Shown: piece after piece, positions 20,356-36,228 of the stretch
Layout: the number at the start of each line of letters is the position of its first letter
Position numbering within the stretch: position 1 is the stretch's first letter
Source of the DNA: Xestospongia bergquistia
Taxonomy: Eukaryota > Porifera > Demospongiae > Haplosclerida > Petrosiidae
DNA length: 64,000 nt
Direction of reading: 5' to 3'
Assembly (NCBI GenBank): GCA_963965975.1
Contig: OZ014420.1
Coordinates: 7,032,001-7,096,000 of the forward strand
Program-made: the position numbers and the translations under genes
The notes under the pieces: generated by a model
Told to the model about the DNA's origin: nothing
The model's input: the letters and a program-made list of their open reading frames with translations, nothing else
The model's database searches: none

Positions 20356-21550
20356 ATGGCAGTGGGCCAAGACCCTCTTTTGCTAGGAGTTTATGATGGT
20401 GTCTGCCCTCACGTCACTCTTTCTCCATTTGAAAACAAGATAGGTGGTTTGCCAGTAAGATTCTCTTGTAAACACTTAATATTAACTAATAATGTTAGGA
20501 TTTTTTTCCAACTATTGTATTATCCAGACCTCCATTATGTCCTATGTGTCAACAAGACATGGTCCTGTTATTACAAGCATATTGTCCCTTAGAAGGTTCA
20601 ATATATCATCGATTACTCCATATTTTCTGTTGCCCTCAGCCAGTTTGTTACAACAATGATGGGTTAGTTCATTTGTTTAATATAATGTATATCTGCCATC
20701 AGTTGGCTAGTGCTGCGCTCTCAACAAAGAGAGCAGCCATCAGTAAAAATCTCATTGGAACCAGATTTCAAAACAAGTAATTTTAAAATAGAAGATTGGT
20801 GTGATGATGCTAATGACTGGGGAAGGTAGAAATATTACATCAAATATTTTATATGAATTTTTGCCACAGTGGTTCTCAAACATCAAAAATTGACCCATCC
20901 TCTTCCACAATCACCATGGTAACAGATACTCTGGATCAATTAAAGTTAAAAGAACCAGAGCAATCTACTGCTAGTTATATGGGACGTCATTATCCATCGT
21001 TCTATATCAATGTACAAATTGCTAATGATAACAATAAAGATGATATTTTAATGACAAGAGCTAAGGAATTAACGAGCCAATATTATCAGGGGCAAAATGA
21101 AGGAAGGATAGTTAGTGATAATGGAGAAGGATACGAAAAAGCAACAGCAAAACACGGTGACCATTTTTTTCTAAAATTTAAGAAGGAGTTGTCCAAATGT
21201 CCTCACCAACTCATTAGGTTTGTAATTAAGGATCATGTATTATATTATTACTTAACATTAGGTATCAAAGAGGAGGTGATCCATTACTGATCACTGCTAA
21301 TAACTTGCCTTCACTATTTTATTGTAAGCAATGTGGAAGTGTATGTCAATTTGAACTACAATTAATGCCTCAAATTATATTCTTGTTGCAAGAAAATCTG
21401 AAATGTATTAGTGATCAGACCCTCTCTCCAGTTGAATTTGGTACTATATTAATATATACATGTCAACAAAGTTGTTGGCAAGGACAAACACAATTTATTG
21501 AAGAATTTTTTTTATTTCAACCAGATACTGATCAACAGATCATTAGATGA
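20356..21550 (+). CDS. PDCD2L: PDCD2-like protein
   Basis: The ATG at 20356 begins [17 protein letters not shown] and KIGGLP, then (after an intron) the zinc-binding MYND-like part: [35 protein letters not shown]. An acidic Ser-rich linker follows, then the C-terminal PDCD2_C domain: [53 protein letters not shown] and a final stretch with [10 protein letters not shown]-type cysteines. PDCD2 and PDCD2L are chaperone-like factors for ribosomal protein uS5 (RPS2) and 40S assembly. Length and domain order fit the family. The final stop is 28 bp from the facing Schlafen-like stop. Confidence 0.93.
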
Positions 21551-21578
21551 AATCAATTAATTATTATTGTATTATATT

Positions 21579-23617
21579 TTATTGGTAACCATAGTGATGA
21601 TAAGTTGATGATGAAAAGGGAGGATAGGGTTGTGGGAAATTGGGAGGAGCATAATATGGAGGATGAGAGTATGGCAAGTAAGAAGAACATGTTGTGTTGT
21701 GTGAGTGTTGAATGTTACTGTATGGATTGTTTATGGGATGACTATAATATTGAGATACTGTAGGAATTAATGTCATATTAGATCTGACAATAGGATTTAC
21801 AGGAACAGTTGGTTTTGAGTGAGTCTGATTATTCATAGAGTAAGCATGAGACTTGTTGGTGCTAGTCTGAGTCTGTTGTTTACTGGAGCCAGCTTGAGAC
21901 TTCCCAGTACTGGTTTGAGTCTGTGGTTTATTGGAGTCAGCTTCATACTTATTGGTACTAGTCTGAGTCCATCGTTTACTGGAGTCAGTGTGAAATTTAT
22001 TGGTACTAGATTGGTCCTGAAATTTAGTCTGAATCTGTGATTTATTGGAGTCAGCATGAGACCGAGATATAATCTTATCTGAACTTGTCTCGGTCTCACT
22101 AACTGCTGTTTTTGTTGTTAGTGTAGATTGTGGCTTGGCATGAGTCAAATTCTTAACAGTTTGGGAAGTAGTCTTCTTTGATGTAGTTTGAGAACCAGTC
22201 TTCTTTGTTGTATTATCAGTATCTATAGACCCATTAATAGAAGATGTACTCTTTTTGTCAAGTATTTCTCCTTCTAGTTCATCTTTTGATTTGTGACAAA
22301 CTTTGGCAGTGACAGTAGGTGTGGTTACACTAGATTTGGGTAGGGGGACAGTGATAGTGGATATATTAGTGCTAGATGTGACAGTGATGGTGACACTAGT
22401 GGGATTTTGGATGACTGCAGTAGCGGTAGTTATCAGACACCCATTCAGGTTTTGACTTTGTGAGTGATCAGTTGATGTGTTGACAGGTTTTTGTTGATCA
22501 GTGCCACACTTTTTAATTGGAGGTATGGTTTTACTGGCTAGAGTATTATCTGGTATCAGTAAAGGTCTCACAGTTTCAATTTTCCTTTTAGGCTCAGGTG
22601 GTTTAAGATGATGACATAACTTCTTATCATGGTCTAATTTCTATAAGACAATACCATTAACAAAAGAAAATAAATTAATAAAGTTACTTTTTTAAACTGT
22701 TGTATAACATGTCTCTTTATTTCATGAGGTGTAAGTGGACCATAAGCAGACCCTGTATCTCTTCTTAAAAATACCTACCAATATATTAATAGTATATATT
22801 AATACTATATATATAATGTACATATTAATACTATATATATAATGTACATATTAATACTATATATATATAATGTATTATAACTAACTTCATGAAATTCAGT
22901 CTCATATAGTTGGTAAGGGTCACTAGGAGCTATTCGTATTTCAAGTATGTAACGAATAGGTGTGGTTTCTTTGTGTTGTAACAGTGGCAGAACTGGTGTG
23001 AAAGTGATTCTAATAAAGTGAACAAGAAATTATTTTTAAAAATAAAGGGTATGTTATGTACCTGTAATTAGAAGGGGAAACAAAGGGATGAAATCTCTTA
23101 ATTGTATCATCAATAATGAGTCTTATATTGTCCTCCTCCTTACGGGAAATTATCTCACCATAAACTTTACCTAAAGTGTGTTTGATGGTAACCATGGCAA
23201 TTGTCACATGACATACCATTTGATCTACAACCAAAGCACAGGATACCACCTGATCCATTCAGAAAGGAGCAAATGTACCGACAAATGATCTGTGAAAATT
23301 AAAATAAATTAATAACTTTTAGTGAGAATGATAAAGTTACTTTTTTGGCTTCTTCAATGTCTTCTGGAATAGTACGAAATAGACTGTGCCATTGATCATC
23401 ACAATATCCAATATTGTCATATTCTCTTAGTGTTCTAAAAACAGGGTCACGTGACTATCATATGAGGGCATGTAAACATACTTTGTTTCAAACTGTGGTT
23501 GCTTTGATTTTTTGTTCTATAAAATAAATGAATTATAAATGTTAAATATTTCTACTTTGTCTTTACCTGTTTCTCGACATTTTCTTCCTCTCTCTTCCTC
23601 TTACTGACAAGTGGCAT
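21579..23617 (-). CDS. Schlafen AlbA_2-domain protein (SLFNL1-like) with low-complexity tail
   Basis: It starts at 23617 (MPLVSKRKREEENVEKQ, basic). The AlbA_2 (Schlafen core) domain follows over several small exons: IICRYICSFLNGSGGILCFG, GKVYGEIISRKEEDNIRLII, IKRFHPFVSPSNY, YILEIRIAPSDPY and VFLRRDTGSAYGPLTPHEIK. One large last exon then encodes about 330 Ser/Thr/Gln/Lys-rich residues with repeats of the type STNKSHADSNKSQTQ (22060-21840) and a Pro/Tyr-rich end (HHYGYQ). SLFNL1-type proteins keep the AlbA_2 fold but no helicase. The tail has no recognisable homologue. Nuclease or tRNA-cleaving activity cannot be inferred from these residues alone. Confidence 0.8.
22785..22875. repeat. AT-rich tandem repeat in an intron of the Schlafen-like gene
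   Basis: A unit of about 29-31 bp (TATTAATACTATATATATAA then TGTACA) is repeated about three times and fills most of this intron. Confidence 0.75.
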
Positions 23618-23671
23618 CGTAAAAACACTTGCAAAGTTTAATTTTAAGTTCCCTCCAGACCTCCACTCTTC

Positions 23672-23698
23672 TGCGCATGCTCAAAAGTACCCACGTGG
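23672..23698. promoter_or_regulatory. NRF-1-like plus CCACGTGG composite, Schlafen-like/EXOSC6 promoter
   Basis: TGCGCATGCTCA (23672-23683) and CCACGTGG (23691-23698) lie 7 bp apart between the divergent starts at 23617 and 23704. The same two motifs lie 9 bp apart in the MSH6/STT3A promoter. Confidence 0.6.
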
Positions 23699-23703
23699 TG
23701 GCT

Positions 23704-24733
23704 ATGCCAGAAACTAGACTTCCAGAGGATACAAAGAGTCCTTTTTTGTTCTTGAAGAAAGAGGAAAAACCAGAAAAGCCACCTTTAGTAAGAACACTAA
23801 ATATAACTATTATCATCGTCTATTACAAGTTATCATTAGATGGCCTACGTCAGGATAAACGACAATGGAACGAGATACGTCCATTGTCCATACAGAATGG
23901 AGTGGTACATAATACTACAGGTTCTGCTTACATTGAATTGGGAGCTACAAAGATCCTCTGCTCTGTAGTAGGGCCTAGAGAGGTAGCTCGTAGGGAGGAG
24001 TTTAGTATGAAGGTGTGGTCCCATACTAATAATGGTTGTATGTAATCATTATTGTTAGGGTCAGATTTTGTGTCAATTAAAATATGCTCCATTCTCATGC
24101 AAGTTACGAAAACCAGTTCAACAGGTTTGAGAAACATGTAAAATTACATTTTAATAATTTTGTGTATAGGAAGAAAAACAATTGTCATTAATTATAGGAG
24201 AAGCTATGATGTCTGCTGTCAAATTAGTTAGTTGTCATGACAACTTGATTTAAATTTGTAGTAATCTTTAGGAGACCTTCCCTAAATTACAAATTGAAGT
24301 GAACATATTAGTATTAGAAAACGGAGGGAGTATTCTAACTGGAGCTGTCTTGTGTGTGTCCGTTGCCTTGGCAACCAGTGGCATTGAAATGAGAGATATA
24401 CCAATAGCCTGCACTCTGGTAAGTGGCTTTCCCATAAGGGGTAGCCCCTTGTAATATCTTTTCTAGTCTTATAGTGGGCAAACATTCCTATGTGACCCCT
24501 CACTTGATGAGGAATATAATCCTTCAGAAACTACTTACATGACAAAATCAACTTTGTTATCTGGACATCAAACTATTATATATCTACCATCTTTTAGAGA
24601 GATTTGTGGTGTATGTCAAGTTGGCCACTTAGAACTAGATATATCTCCATCATTAATGGAGGTGTGTGTTGAAGGTTGTTTAAGACTACATGATCATTTG
24701 AGAAAATTTTTACACAATATTGATTCTGAATAA
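23704..24733 (+). CDS. EXOSC6: Exosome core subunit MTR3
   Basis: The start MPETRLPEDTKSPFLFLKKE is followed by an RNase PH-fold domain: LDGLRQDKRQWNEIRPLSIQ, GSAYIELGATKILCSVVGPR, GQILCQLKYAPFSC, IGEAMMSAVKL, FPKLQIEVNILVLENGGSIL and EMRDIPIACTLVSGF. The close is VEGCLRLHDHLRKFL. MTR3 is one of six PH-like subunits of the catalytically inert ring of the RNA exosome, in nucleus and cytoplasm. ATGs upstream in the same frame exist, but 23704 gives the expected short N-terminus. The stop is 73 bp from that of MSH6. Confidence 0.88.
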
Positions 24734-24806
24734 ATATAATACAAGATTAATAGAAAGATAATGTTGACCTTTGTGCTAGATGATGATAATATTGACCTTT
24801 GTACTA

Positions 24807-27800
24807 TTACATAGAATACAGCTCCTCCAATTCAGCATGATAATTTTCCATTGTGGGTGTGGTCAGACTATTGCACATCAGTTTTCTGTTAATATTAGTA
24901 TTACAACTAAAATATGACTGATTTTAATTTCTGACCTGAACAATTGCTGTTTACGAGAAGTTATTTCAAATTCAAATGCTTTTTTTCTTGCTACATGAAT
25001 CACCTAAAAATAATAATAATAATAATAAAATAATTGATCTTCAAATAATTACCTCAAGAGGTACACCAGCTAAGTTTGCTGCATTAAATCCATAACTTTT
25101 AGGACATGCTCCATCAATAAATTTATAAAGAAACGTTATACTCTCTTCTCCCTCATTCTCTTCTTCACTTTCCACCATACAAGCCTACAAACAAAACTAC
25201 ACGTTTCCATAGCAACAAACATGACATATACCATATGTCCTAATTGAATACGAGGGTTGTCTTTTAATTCATCCACTAGGGTGTGGTAGTGGGTGGAGAA
25301 TAAAGTACGACATTTTCTATCTACTATACTCCTGATGACAGCTGAAGCAATAGCTGTACCATCGTAAGTAGCTGTTCCACGACCTTGAAAGGAAATGATA
25401 ACGTCATATTATATATTGGGCAACTTACCTAACTCATCTAGTAAAACTAATGAGTTGATTGTGCTATGTTGTAATATGACACTTGTCTCACTGACTTCAA
25501 CATAGAAAGTACTCTCTCCTATCGTTAAAAATGAAATGATTTAATTAATGAGAAAGACATACCTTTCATGATACGGTCTGAAGCTCCTAATCTTGTAAAT
25601 ATTCTATCAACTGGTGTAAGCTTACATGATTCTGCTGGTACAAAACAGCCCTAATAATGATATATGCATCCATTATATCACCATGTGTCCATTATTTGTT
25701 AGATGTTGTGTATTTATTGCATAAAATGTGTCCATTTTATAGATATATGTCCATTCATACCATTTGTGCTAATATTACTATAAGACCAGTTTGTCTCAAT
25801 AGTGTTGATTTTCCCCCCATATTGGGTCCAGTCACTACTAAGCATGACTTGCCAGACTAAAAAGAGGGATCAAAAAACATTTAATAAATCAACAGGTTGT
25901 TCAGACCCCTTCTGAATCAATGATGACATCATTGGGAACAAATTCATCTCCAGTGAATGTCTGAACAACGCAGGGATGTCTTCCTCCATAGATTTCAAGA
26001 AATGGTTCTTCTCCCGTTACTATAATAGGACGACATGTGTTACCTGCACTGAATGTTGCCATAGCAACTAATACATCTAATATCGACAGACAACGGACAG
26101 CAGAGTCCCACAATGAAAAACTAGAACAAGATTACAAAAGTAGCAAGTGTTACTATGGCAACCTACTCCTCTCCAAATGAATAAAAAATTGTTCTCATTG
26201 TATCACGTAAAGCACTGTCTCTTTTCTCTTCAGCTGCTACCAACTCAGACAACATTTCCTCAATCTCCCTCGTCCAGTAGCGACGAAATCCTTTCTTCTG
26301 AGACTTGAGTTCGTAAGAATCTGGTACCTCTAAAGACTCTGGTATTTCCAGTTGAAAACGATTACGACCAGTACCCCAATATGATATATTCTAAATGACT
26401 TCATTAATATTAGCACTATTCAATTATCTAGTTACTTTACAATGAAGTCGTTTTTTCTGTTGCTTTATGTAATCATCTAAATTTTGGTCGATCTGTTCTA
26501 TATTTTGTAATGCAGTATCATAATCATTATTGACTCCATTACGAGGAATAATGGCTCCATCACTACGAGCTTTCTGATGATCAAATGATGTATCAAAAAA
26601 GTGAAGTTTATCCTTTAAATCAGGAAATAGTCCTAATAGAAATAAAACAATACAACAATAATACAACATTAATACAACAGTAATACAACAATAATACAAC
26701 AATAATACAACATTAATACAACATTAATACAACAGTAATACAACAATATTACAACAATAATAAAACAATAATACAACAATATTACAACAAGATGTATAGT
26801 ACCTTTGTCTGCAGTTGGAGTGACTATCTGTTTCAAGAGATGAGAGGATAATCTTGTTAGATAAGGAGAGAATACATCAATGATACGAGTAGAGTTTTTA
26901 AATCCTTCAAGCATGTTCAAAAAGTCATTTATCTTTTTCTTACTGCAAATAATTACATAATAATTCATTTTACAAAGTAATTAATTAATTAATTAACTAA
27001 CTTGTACAATATCTCTTCATAAAATATAGCTCTATTGTCTGGATGTGTCTCACTTCTGACCTTTGACCCCAACGAATGAACTCTATGATATAAACATCAA
27101 GTTATTTGACCATCCATCCATTTTAAGCATCAGTCCATCCATCTGTCCATTGATCTACTATTTACCTTCTCAACATTCTCTCCAAGTCAGGAATTGTTTG
27201 CAAAACTCCTTTCACTTCAAACATTAGAGAAGAGTTATGTACAAGATCAGTCACAGCATCTAATCTATCATTAATAGCAGATGGATTACACAGAGGAGCT
27301 GAGAGCCATTGTTTCAACAGACGTCTACCAAAAGCAGTACAACAATGATAAAGACGCTCCATTAATGTCCCAGCCATACGACCACTATTATCGATTACAT
27401 CAAGATTAGCCAAAGTGATATCATCCAATACCTATAAAATAATATATTTGTATATCAGATACAACTAGAGAGATAGGTACCATTTTCCTATTGGTAAAAT
27501 CACTAGTGATAGATACATTGAGTTGTGATATGGAGGAGCAATCATGTGATGTGTTCATTTCATCAACTGGTATAAATTCCTAATTACAATTAAAAGTTAT
27601 AATATTATTTTATTAATTGTATTGTACCTCAAATTGACGTAGTATATCAGTATCAATAAGACTACGTTTTAATGTCCATATACAAGCTCCTAATGCACTA
27701 AGAGCTAATTCATATGTTTCATTAGGACTCAGTCCTAAACCATCCTCTGGAATGGGAATGGACCTTGCAATATATGCATTACAAACTGTACCTTGAGAGA

Positions 27801-30052
27801 TCATCTTTTGTAAAACATCAGGTAATTGTTTCTATTACAACAAAAATTAAAAATAACACAACAAACAAAAAACTAACCTCATCTTTGTTCCCTTCAAAAT
27901 ACTCGTCTTCTTGTAAAACATTTAATGTTTTCTTTCCATCCCAGAATTCTGAACCTATCAATGTTCAATAGACAATATATCAGGTAATATCAGAATACCT
28001 GGCATTAATATATCTCTGATTGAAATTGAGATAACCTGATTAATCAAATGCTGACATTTGTGGGACACATTGCCTCGTTCTAAAAGGACCTATAAAGGGT
28101 GTGGTCCTATGATGTCAATATGATGTAATATACTTGAGAGGGAGGATAATGAGCTAGTAATGTCCTCAATCTTGAACAATGGCGATCATCTTTAAACTGT
28201 CCCAACTAATGAAGAGTGTTATCTATTGTAATATTTTAAATAATACTAACATGAAATGTTCCAATACAAGTATCAATAAAACAAACTCCAAACTCATGCT
28301 CACTCTGAGAACAGGAACCAGGCTACAGAGACAGGAATGGGATTGAGGATATAGACTCCATTGTAACAAACCTTTTCTTTTATAGCTAGTAGATAAGCAG
28401 ATTCAGTTGTCGGTTCTTCTCCTTGAAAGAAACCAATCGTTCTAGTACCTGGTATGCCATATAATAAATCATAACATTATTTTTAACCCTTTAAGACTAT
28501 TATATTCCATATACCTTTACTTATTAAAGCGCACAATTCACGTCTCACAACTTTATCAAAACGTACTGGACTCGTACTCACTATAGATATATACAACTTA
28601 CTATATCATCTAATTGTTATGGACTTACTTTTATGCAGTCTTTGTTCCATCATTTGTGGTGTCTCTGTCTGCTCTACTCGAGCTACTCTATAACAAACTA
28701 TTATATAATAACTCACAATTAAATTACTTGTAGCCTTTTTGGACGAGGGTTTGAGAATAACGGCCAAAAGAATGCTCTGGAAATCCTGCATGTGCAAATT
28801 GTCCTTTCATAAATAGAAGGTTTAGCTCTTTGACTCCAATAACAGCATCCATGTGATAAAGTTCATAGAACTTGCCAACCTGAAATAATATTGTAATGGT
28901 TGTTAGTTCCTTTGGAACCCTCAAACCCAATTTCCTATATCCAAATCCATCATAAGTCTTAAATCTATACTCTCATGCTAATACTGAAGAGTACAAACCT
29001 TAAAGAAGAGGACAGTATCATAATTATCACTTTTAATATCCCACCATTGTCTCATGGCTGGTGTCACCTTCTTAATAAAGGTTGATGGAACCTAGAGTCA
29101 TTACTTAATTAATAAGCTATGAATATTTAATTAGGAATCTTACATGAAGGGTCCTTGGATTGAAATCAGGATTGTTAATTTTATTGCCATTTTTGTCCCT
29201 ATAATTATTCAATTAATGAAGCAAGAAACTCTATAGTACTAACCTCCTGTTCTCATCTTTCAAAAAATCTAATGTATCATGTAAAAAGTTACCAATTCTA
29301 TCCAGTCTCCTAATGCCTTCAGATAAAACAGACTATATACAATAAATAGTTGTAATAAAATGGACTACCTACTGGTGAACTAAATGTAGGTGTGGCAGAA
29401 CCAGTTCCAGCTGGTGTCCTGGGTGTTTTAGGAGTCTTTGGAAGTGAACTTTGCTTAGATTTCTAAGGACAAATAGACATATTAATTATATTGACATGTA
29501 AAATATACTTTTTTAGCTGGAGTAATATCTAACTCTTCTTCATCTAATAATGCTTTATCTTCTCCATCTTCTTCAGATTGTTCTTCTGTCATTTTGGGTT
29601 GGTATTCTTCATCATCTACAAAATATTACAAGTCATATCTACTTGATAAGAAACAATATAGTCTTACCATCTGAATCAAACACTCTCTTTTTTCTCTTCT
29701 TTGTTTTTGCTCTTTCATTAATAGTCATTGATGCTTTTCGTTTGGGTCTACCAGATAAGTTCTATATATCACATGAATATCACATGACTTGAGTTATATT
29801 TAACATATGTACCTTAAATCGACCTATTTCTCCTTCGCTGTCATCGTCATCTATGAGAGGTTGAGAGCGTTTCCTAACAACTCTGGGTGTGGTTTGCATT
29901 GGCTCTTCATTCTCTTGTTCTTGAGAGTTGCTTTGTTTCGAAGTATCAATTAGTCTAGACACTGGTAACGGGTTATGTTTATTAGAAGGAGTCTTGTCAA
30001 TAGCTTGAACTGGTTTAAAGTAAGAAAATAAGCTCCTTTCTGTTCGACTCAT
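24807..30052 (-). CDS. MSH6: DNA mismatch repair protein MSH6
   Basis: It starts [16 protein letters not shown], a PCNA-binding (PIP-like) motif at the extreme N-terminus as in other MSH6 proteins. A charged linker follows. MutS domain I begins near [20 protein letters not shown] and contains the mismatch-contacting FYELY (Phe-x-Glu) at about 28860. Domains II-IV run through many short exons. The ATPase has Walker [16 protein letters not shown] (25803-25829 for GPNMGGKST) and an [12 protein letters not shown]-type segment near 25370. The last exon joins at AG/A and ends EELYSM. With MSH2 it recognises base mismatches. I see no PWWP domain in the N-terminal part, unlike vertebrate MSH6. Confidence 0.96.
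26640..26795. repeat. ACAACAATAAT-type minisatellite in an MSH6 intron
   Basis: A run of roughly 11-12 bp units (AATACAACAAT and AATACAACATT variants) fills one MSH6 intron. It generates spurious Tyr/Cys-rich frames on the minus strand. Confidence 0.85.
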
Positions 30053-30110
30053 TTTAGCCAGCCCTAACAACCTAGTGTTCCCGCCACTACTGTATCATTT
30101 CCCGGGTTTT

Positions 30111-30139
30111 CCACGTGGTCATAAATATGCGCATGCGCA
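30111..30139. promoter_or_regulatory. CCACGTGG plus perfect NRF-1 palindrome, MSH6/STT3A promoter
   Basis: CCACGTGG (30111-30118) and the complete 12 bp palindrome TGCGCATGCGCA (30128-30139) lie in the 151 bp between the divergent starts at 30052 and 30204. Both are strand-symmetric and so suited to a shared promoter. Confidence 0.65.
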
Positions 30140-30203
30140 GATGATTTCTTTGTTGTGTACATGTGGGCTGGGAGGATAAGTGGAAGACAATCTTTTAGAC
30201 AAA

Positions 30204-33641
<3,438 letters not shown>

Positions 33642-33742
33642 TACTTATGAAGTCAACTGTTATAGTTTACGGAGTATTAATCTTGTACAAATTTCAGAAT
33701 GTTTCCGTTTATTCCCGTTTTTGTAAAAATTGCCAATGTAAA

Positions 33743-33754
33743 TGCGCATGCGCA
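33743..33754. promoter_or_regulatory. Perfect NRF-1 palindrome upstream of the first two-RRM gene
   Basis: TGCGCATGCGCA, 62 bp upstream of the ATG at 33816 and 101 bp after the STT3A stop. Confidence 0.6.
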
Positions 33755-33815
33755 CATTCTTAGTCACGTTAGCGAGGCAACACCTGTAGAGACTCACATT
33801 TGCTACAAGAGACCA

Positions 33816-35902
33816 ATGGCCTCAACACCTGTGCCTAAAATGGAAGAAGGGTATTGAACTAAGTAGTCTTGTAATTTAAATTCTGTTAAATCCACTCAGG
33901 AAGATTTTTGTCGGCGGTCTTCACGCTGAAACTACAAAAGAGAGTTTAAGTGCATATTTCGGTCAATTTGGAGAAGTTTCCGACTCAACTATCATGATTG
34001 ATCCAACGACCAATAGATCAAGAGGTTTTGGTTTTGTCACATTTAAAGATCCAGCTATTGTCCATATTTCTTGTGCACCAACTGTAGAACATCGTATTGA
34101 TGGCAAAAAGGTAAACAATCAACCTTTTAATTATAATTTCATATCACTTTAACTTTTTAGGTTGATCCCAAACCTGCTTATGAGAAGGTAAAGATACTCT
34201 TATAATATCATTAAAGTTAATTTAATAACATATTAGGGAGCTGAGGCTAAAGTACAAGAGTTATTACATAATACTAAAGTATTTGTTGGTGGTATATCTC
34301 AAGGAACCACTGAAGACATAATTGCTGGACACTTTTCACAATATGGCAATGTAAGGTTATAATGGACTTTGTTATAAAAATGTTTTAATTTTGTTATCTT
34401 TAGGTAATAAATATCGATTTAAAATACGACAAAACTACCAACAGAATGAGAGGTTTGTTATTATATATACATGCTGGATTTATTCACATTAACAAACTTA
34501 CTGTAATATGACCATCCAATCTTCTCCTTTCCCACATATGATATACACTATATGTACCCGTACTCGTAATGGAACTACTGTACATGTTTACTGTACATGT
34601 AATCTACATCGGCTGGTACTTGTACATGGGATAAAGGTTTTGGTTTTGTTGGATTTGACACAACTGAAGCAGCAGAACTAGCAGCCAAGCAAAGGTTTCA
34701 GGACCTCAATGGAAAATCGGTTTGTATTCTTCATGCCACGTGTTATGTAGTGGGGTTCTGTACAGTTTATTAATCTTTTCGCTTTTTAACAAACGTTTAT
34801 TCCAATTTTTTGTATATTATAGATTGAAGTCAAACCTGCTGAGGCTAGAGATAGAAGACACAGACCTTATGGAGCAATGTACACTCAGCAACTTGCAGCA
34901 CAGAGCTATTCGTGTAAGCTATTTAATTATATAAAGGCCTCCGTCCCTATCCCTGGTAGCAATAATTATAATATGTTATCAGGTCATAGTTTGGCCTAAA
35001 ATATACTTGCTGGCTTGTCTTCTCTAGTTAGTTCATTTAAATAACTTAACTAGAACCTCATTATACCAGCTACATTGTTATATAATAATTTCAAAGGCTA
35101 GGTATTATCATTGTCTTCTCTAGCCTATTCAAGACCACAAGAATTTGGTGCTGGTGCTTCATATGCAGGATATGGGTCATCATATCAACAATATCCAGGA
35201 TATAGTAAGCCAGTCATTTTACATAGTAATAGTTTGCCTAAAGTGTTCCTTGCCGTCATCCTCATTCATTAAGTGGGTGTGGTTTATGTCGGGTGAGGGT
35301 CAACTTGGGCATACAGTAAAATCTAGCTCTCAATAATATGATATTAGATTTAAAACATCATTTGAGAACTATAGACAGCACTCACAATGATATAATTATG
35401 TGGATTTTAATGATTTCCATTTTTTTCTTGTTAAGATTATGGCGCTAGTACAGGTGGTTATAATCAAGGTGGATATGGTGCTGCCAGTTATGCTCCTCCT
35501 CAGGACTATACTTATGGGCGTGGCACAAGTTATGGTCAACAAGACTTCAATTATCCACGTAATTATGGAAGTACATAACATTGGGTTGTTTTTAAAAGTT
35601 TACTGATGACATTTCTCTCTTTTTAATACTAGATCAACAACAAATGGGGGGTTATCCTCAAGCACCAGAAAACTCAGGTTTTAATCAAAGTAGAACTGCA
35701 TATGGGTCTAGCAGTGAAAGCTATGGAGGTATGTGTTTGGTTCTAATACTTTGTGTGCTATTTAACATTAGGTCACCCTGGATATGGCGGTTATGACCCA
35801 AGTGTGGCCGCTGCCTTTAGCTATTCTGAACAACCAACGCCTGTTGGTGGATATGGACGAGGAAATTCACAACGGGGTGGGGCATTTGGTTATGGTCGTT
35901 AA
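33816..35902 (+). CDS. Two-RRM Musashi/DAZAP1/hnRNP A-type RNA-binding protein (copy A)
   Basis: MASTPVPKMEEG precedes RRM1 (KIFVGGLHAETTKESLSAYF, RNP1 RGFGFVTF) and RRM2 (KVFVGGISQGTTEDIIAGHF, RNP1 RGFGFVGF), joined by a short linker (DPKPAYEKGAEAKVQEL). The C-terminus is a Gly/Tyr/Gln/Ser-rich prion-like tail (SYSRPQEFGAGASYAGYG, YGGHPGYGGYDPS) ending FGYGR. The layout fits the Musashi/DAZAP1/hnRNP A-B group, which regulates translation and splicing by binding short UAG-type motifs. The next gene has the same build, so the two are tandem paralogues. The exact orthologue cannot be settled by eye. Confidence 0.85.
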
Positions 35903-36228
35903 TGGTGATCTCCCTCTCTTTATTAGACTTAATGACATTCATTTCCTTCTTTGCTTCCTTTGTAATAAGTATTTCCAAAAAAGATTTGTATGTGTCCAAG
36001 TGAGCATGCGCAGATGGAGGGGCGTGGTTATATGCATGATGTATTAGTACTTCCGTACGGTTTATAGATAGCTTCTAAATAGCTAGATAAATCTATTTAC
36101 ATCTTTACTATAGGTAGCTTTAAAGTTATCTTTAGGTTAAGTAAGATAGCCATTGTGTCTTCTTTCCTTCATCTCTTTCTTTTTTACTTTTTTGCGGAGA
36201 AAAAAACCATCCCACCTACCACCTTACT
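35903..36228. other. Spacer between the two RRM genes with an NRF-1-like half palindrome
   Basis: 326 bp containing the 3' UTR of copy A and the 5' region of copy B. GCATGCGCA at 36004-36012 is the 3' part of the NRF-1 palindrome. A pyrimidine-rich stretch (TCTTCTTTCC and following) lies at about 36158-36193. No ORF or RNA gene is seen. Confidence 0.5.

Noticed and set aside
26669-26968. Cys/Tyr/Leu-rich frame on the minus strand
   Set aside because: A true MSH6 exon read through into the ACAACAATAAT repeat of the next intron.
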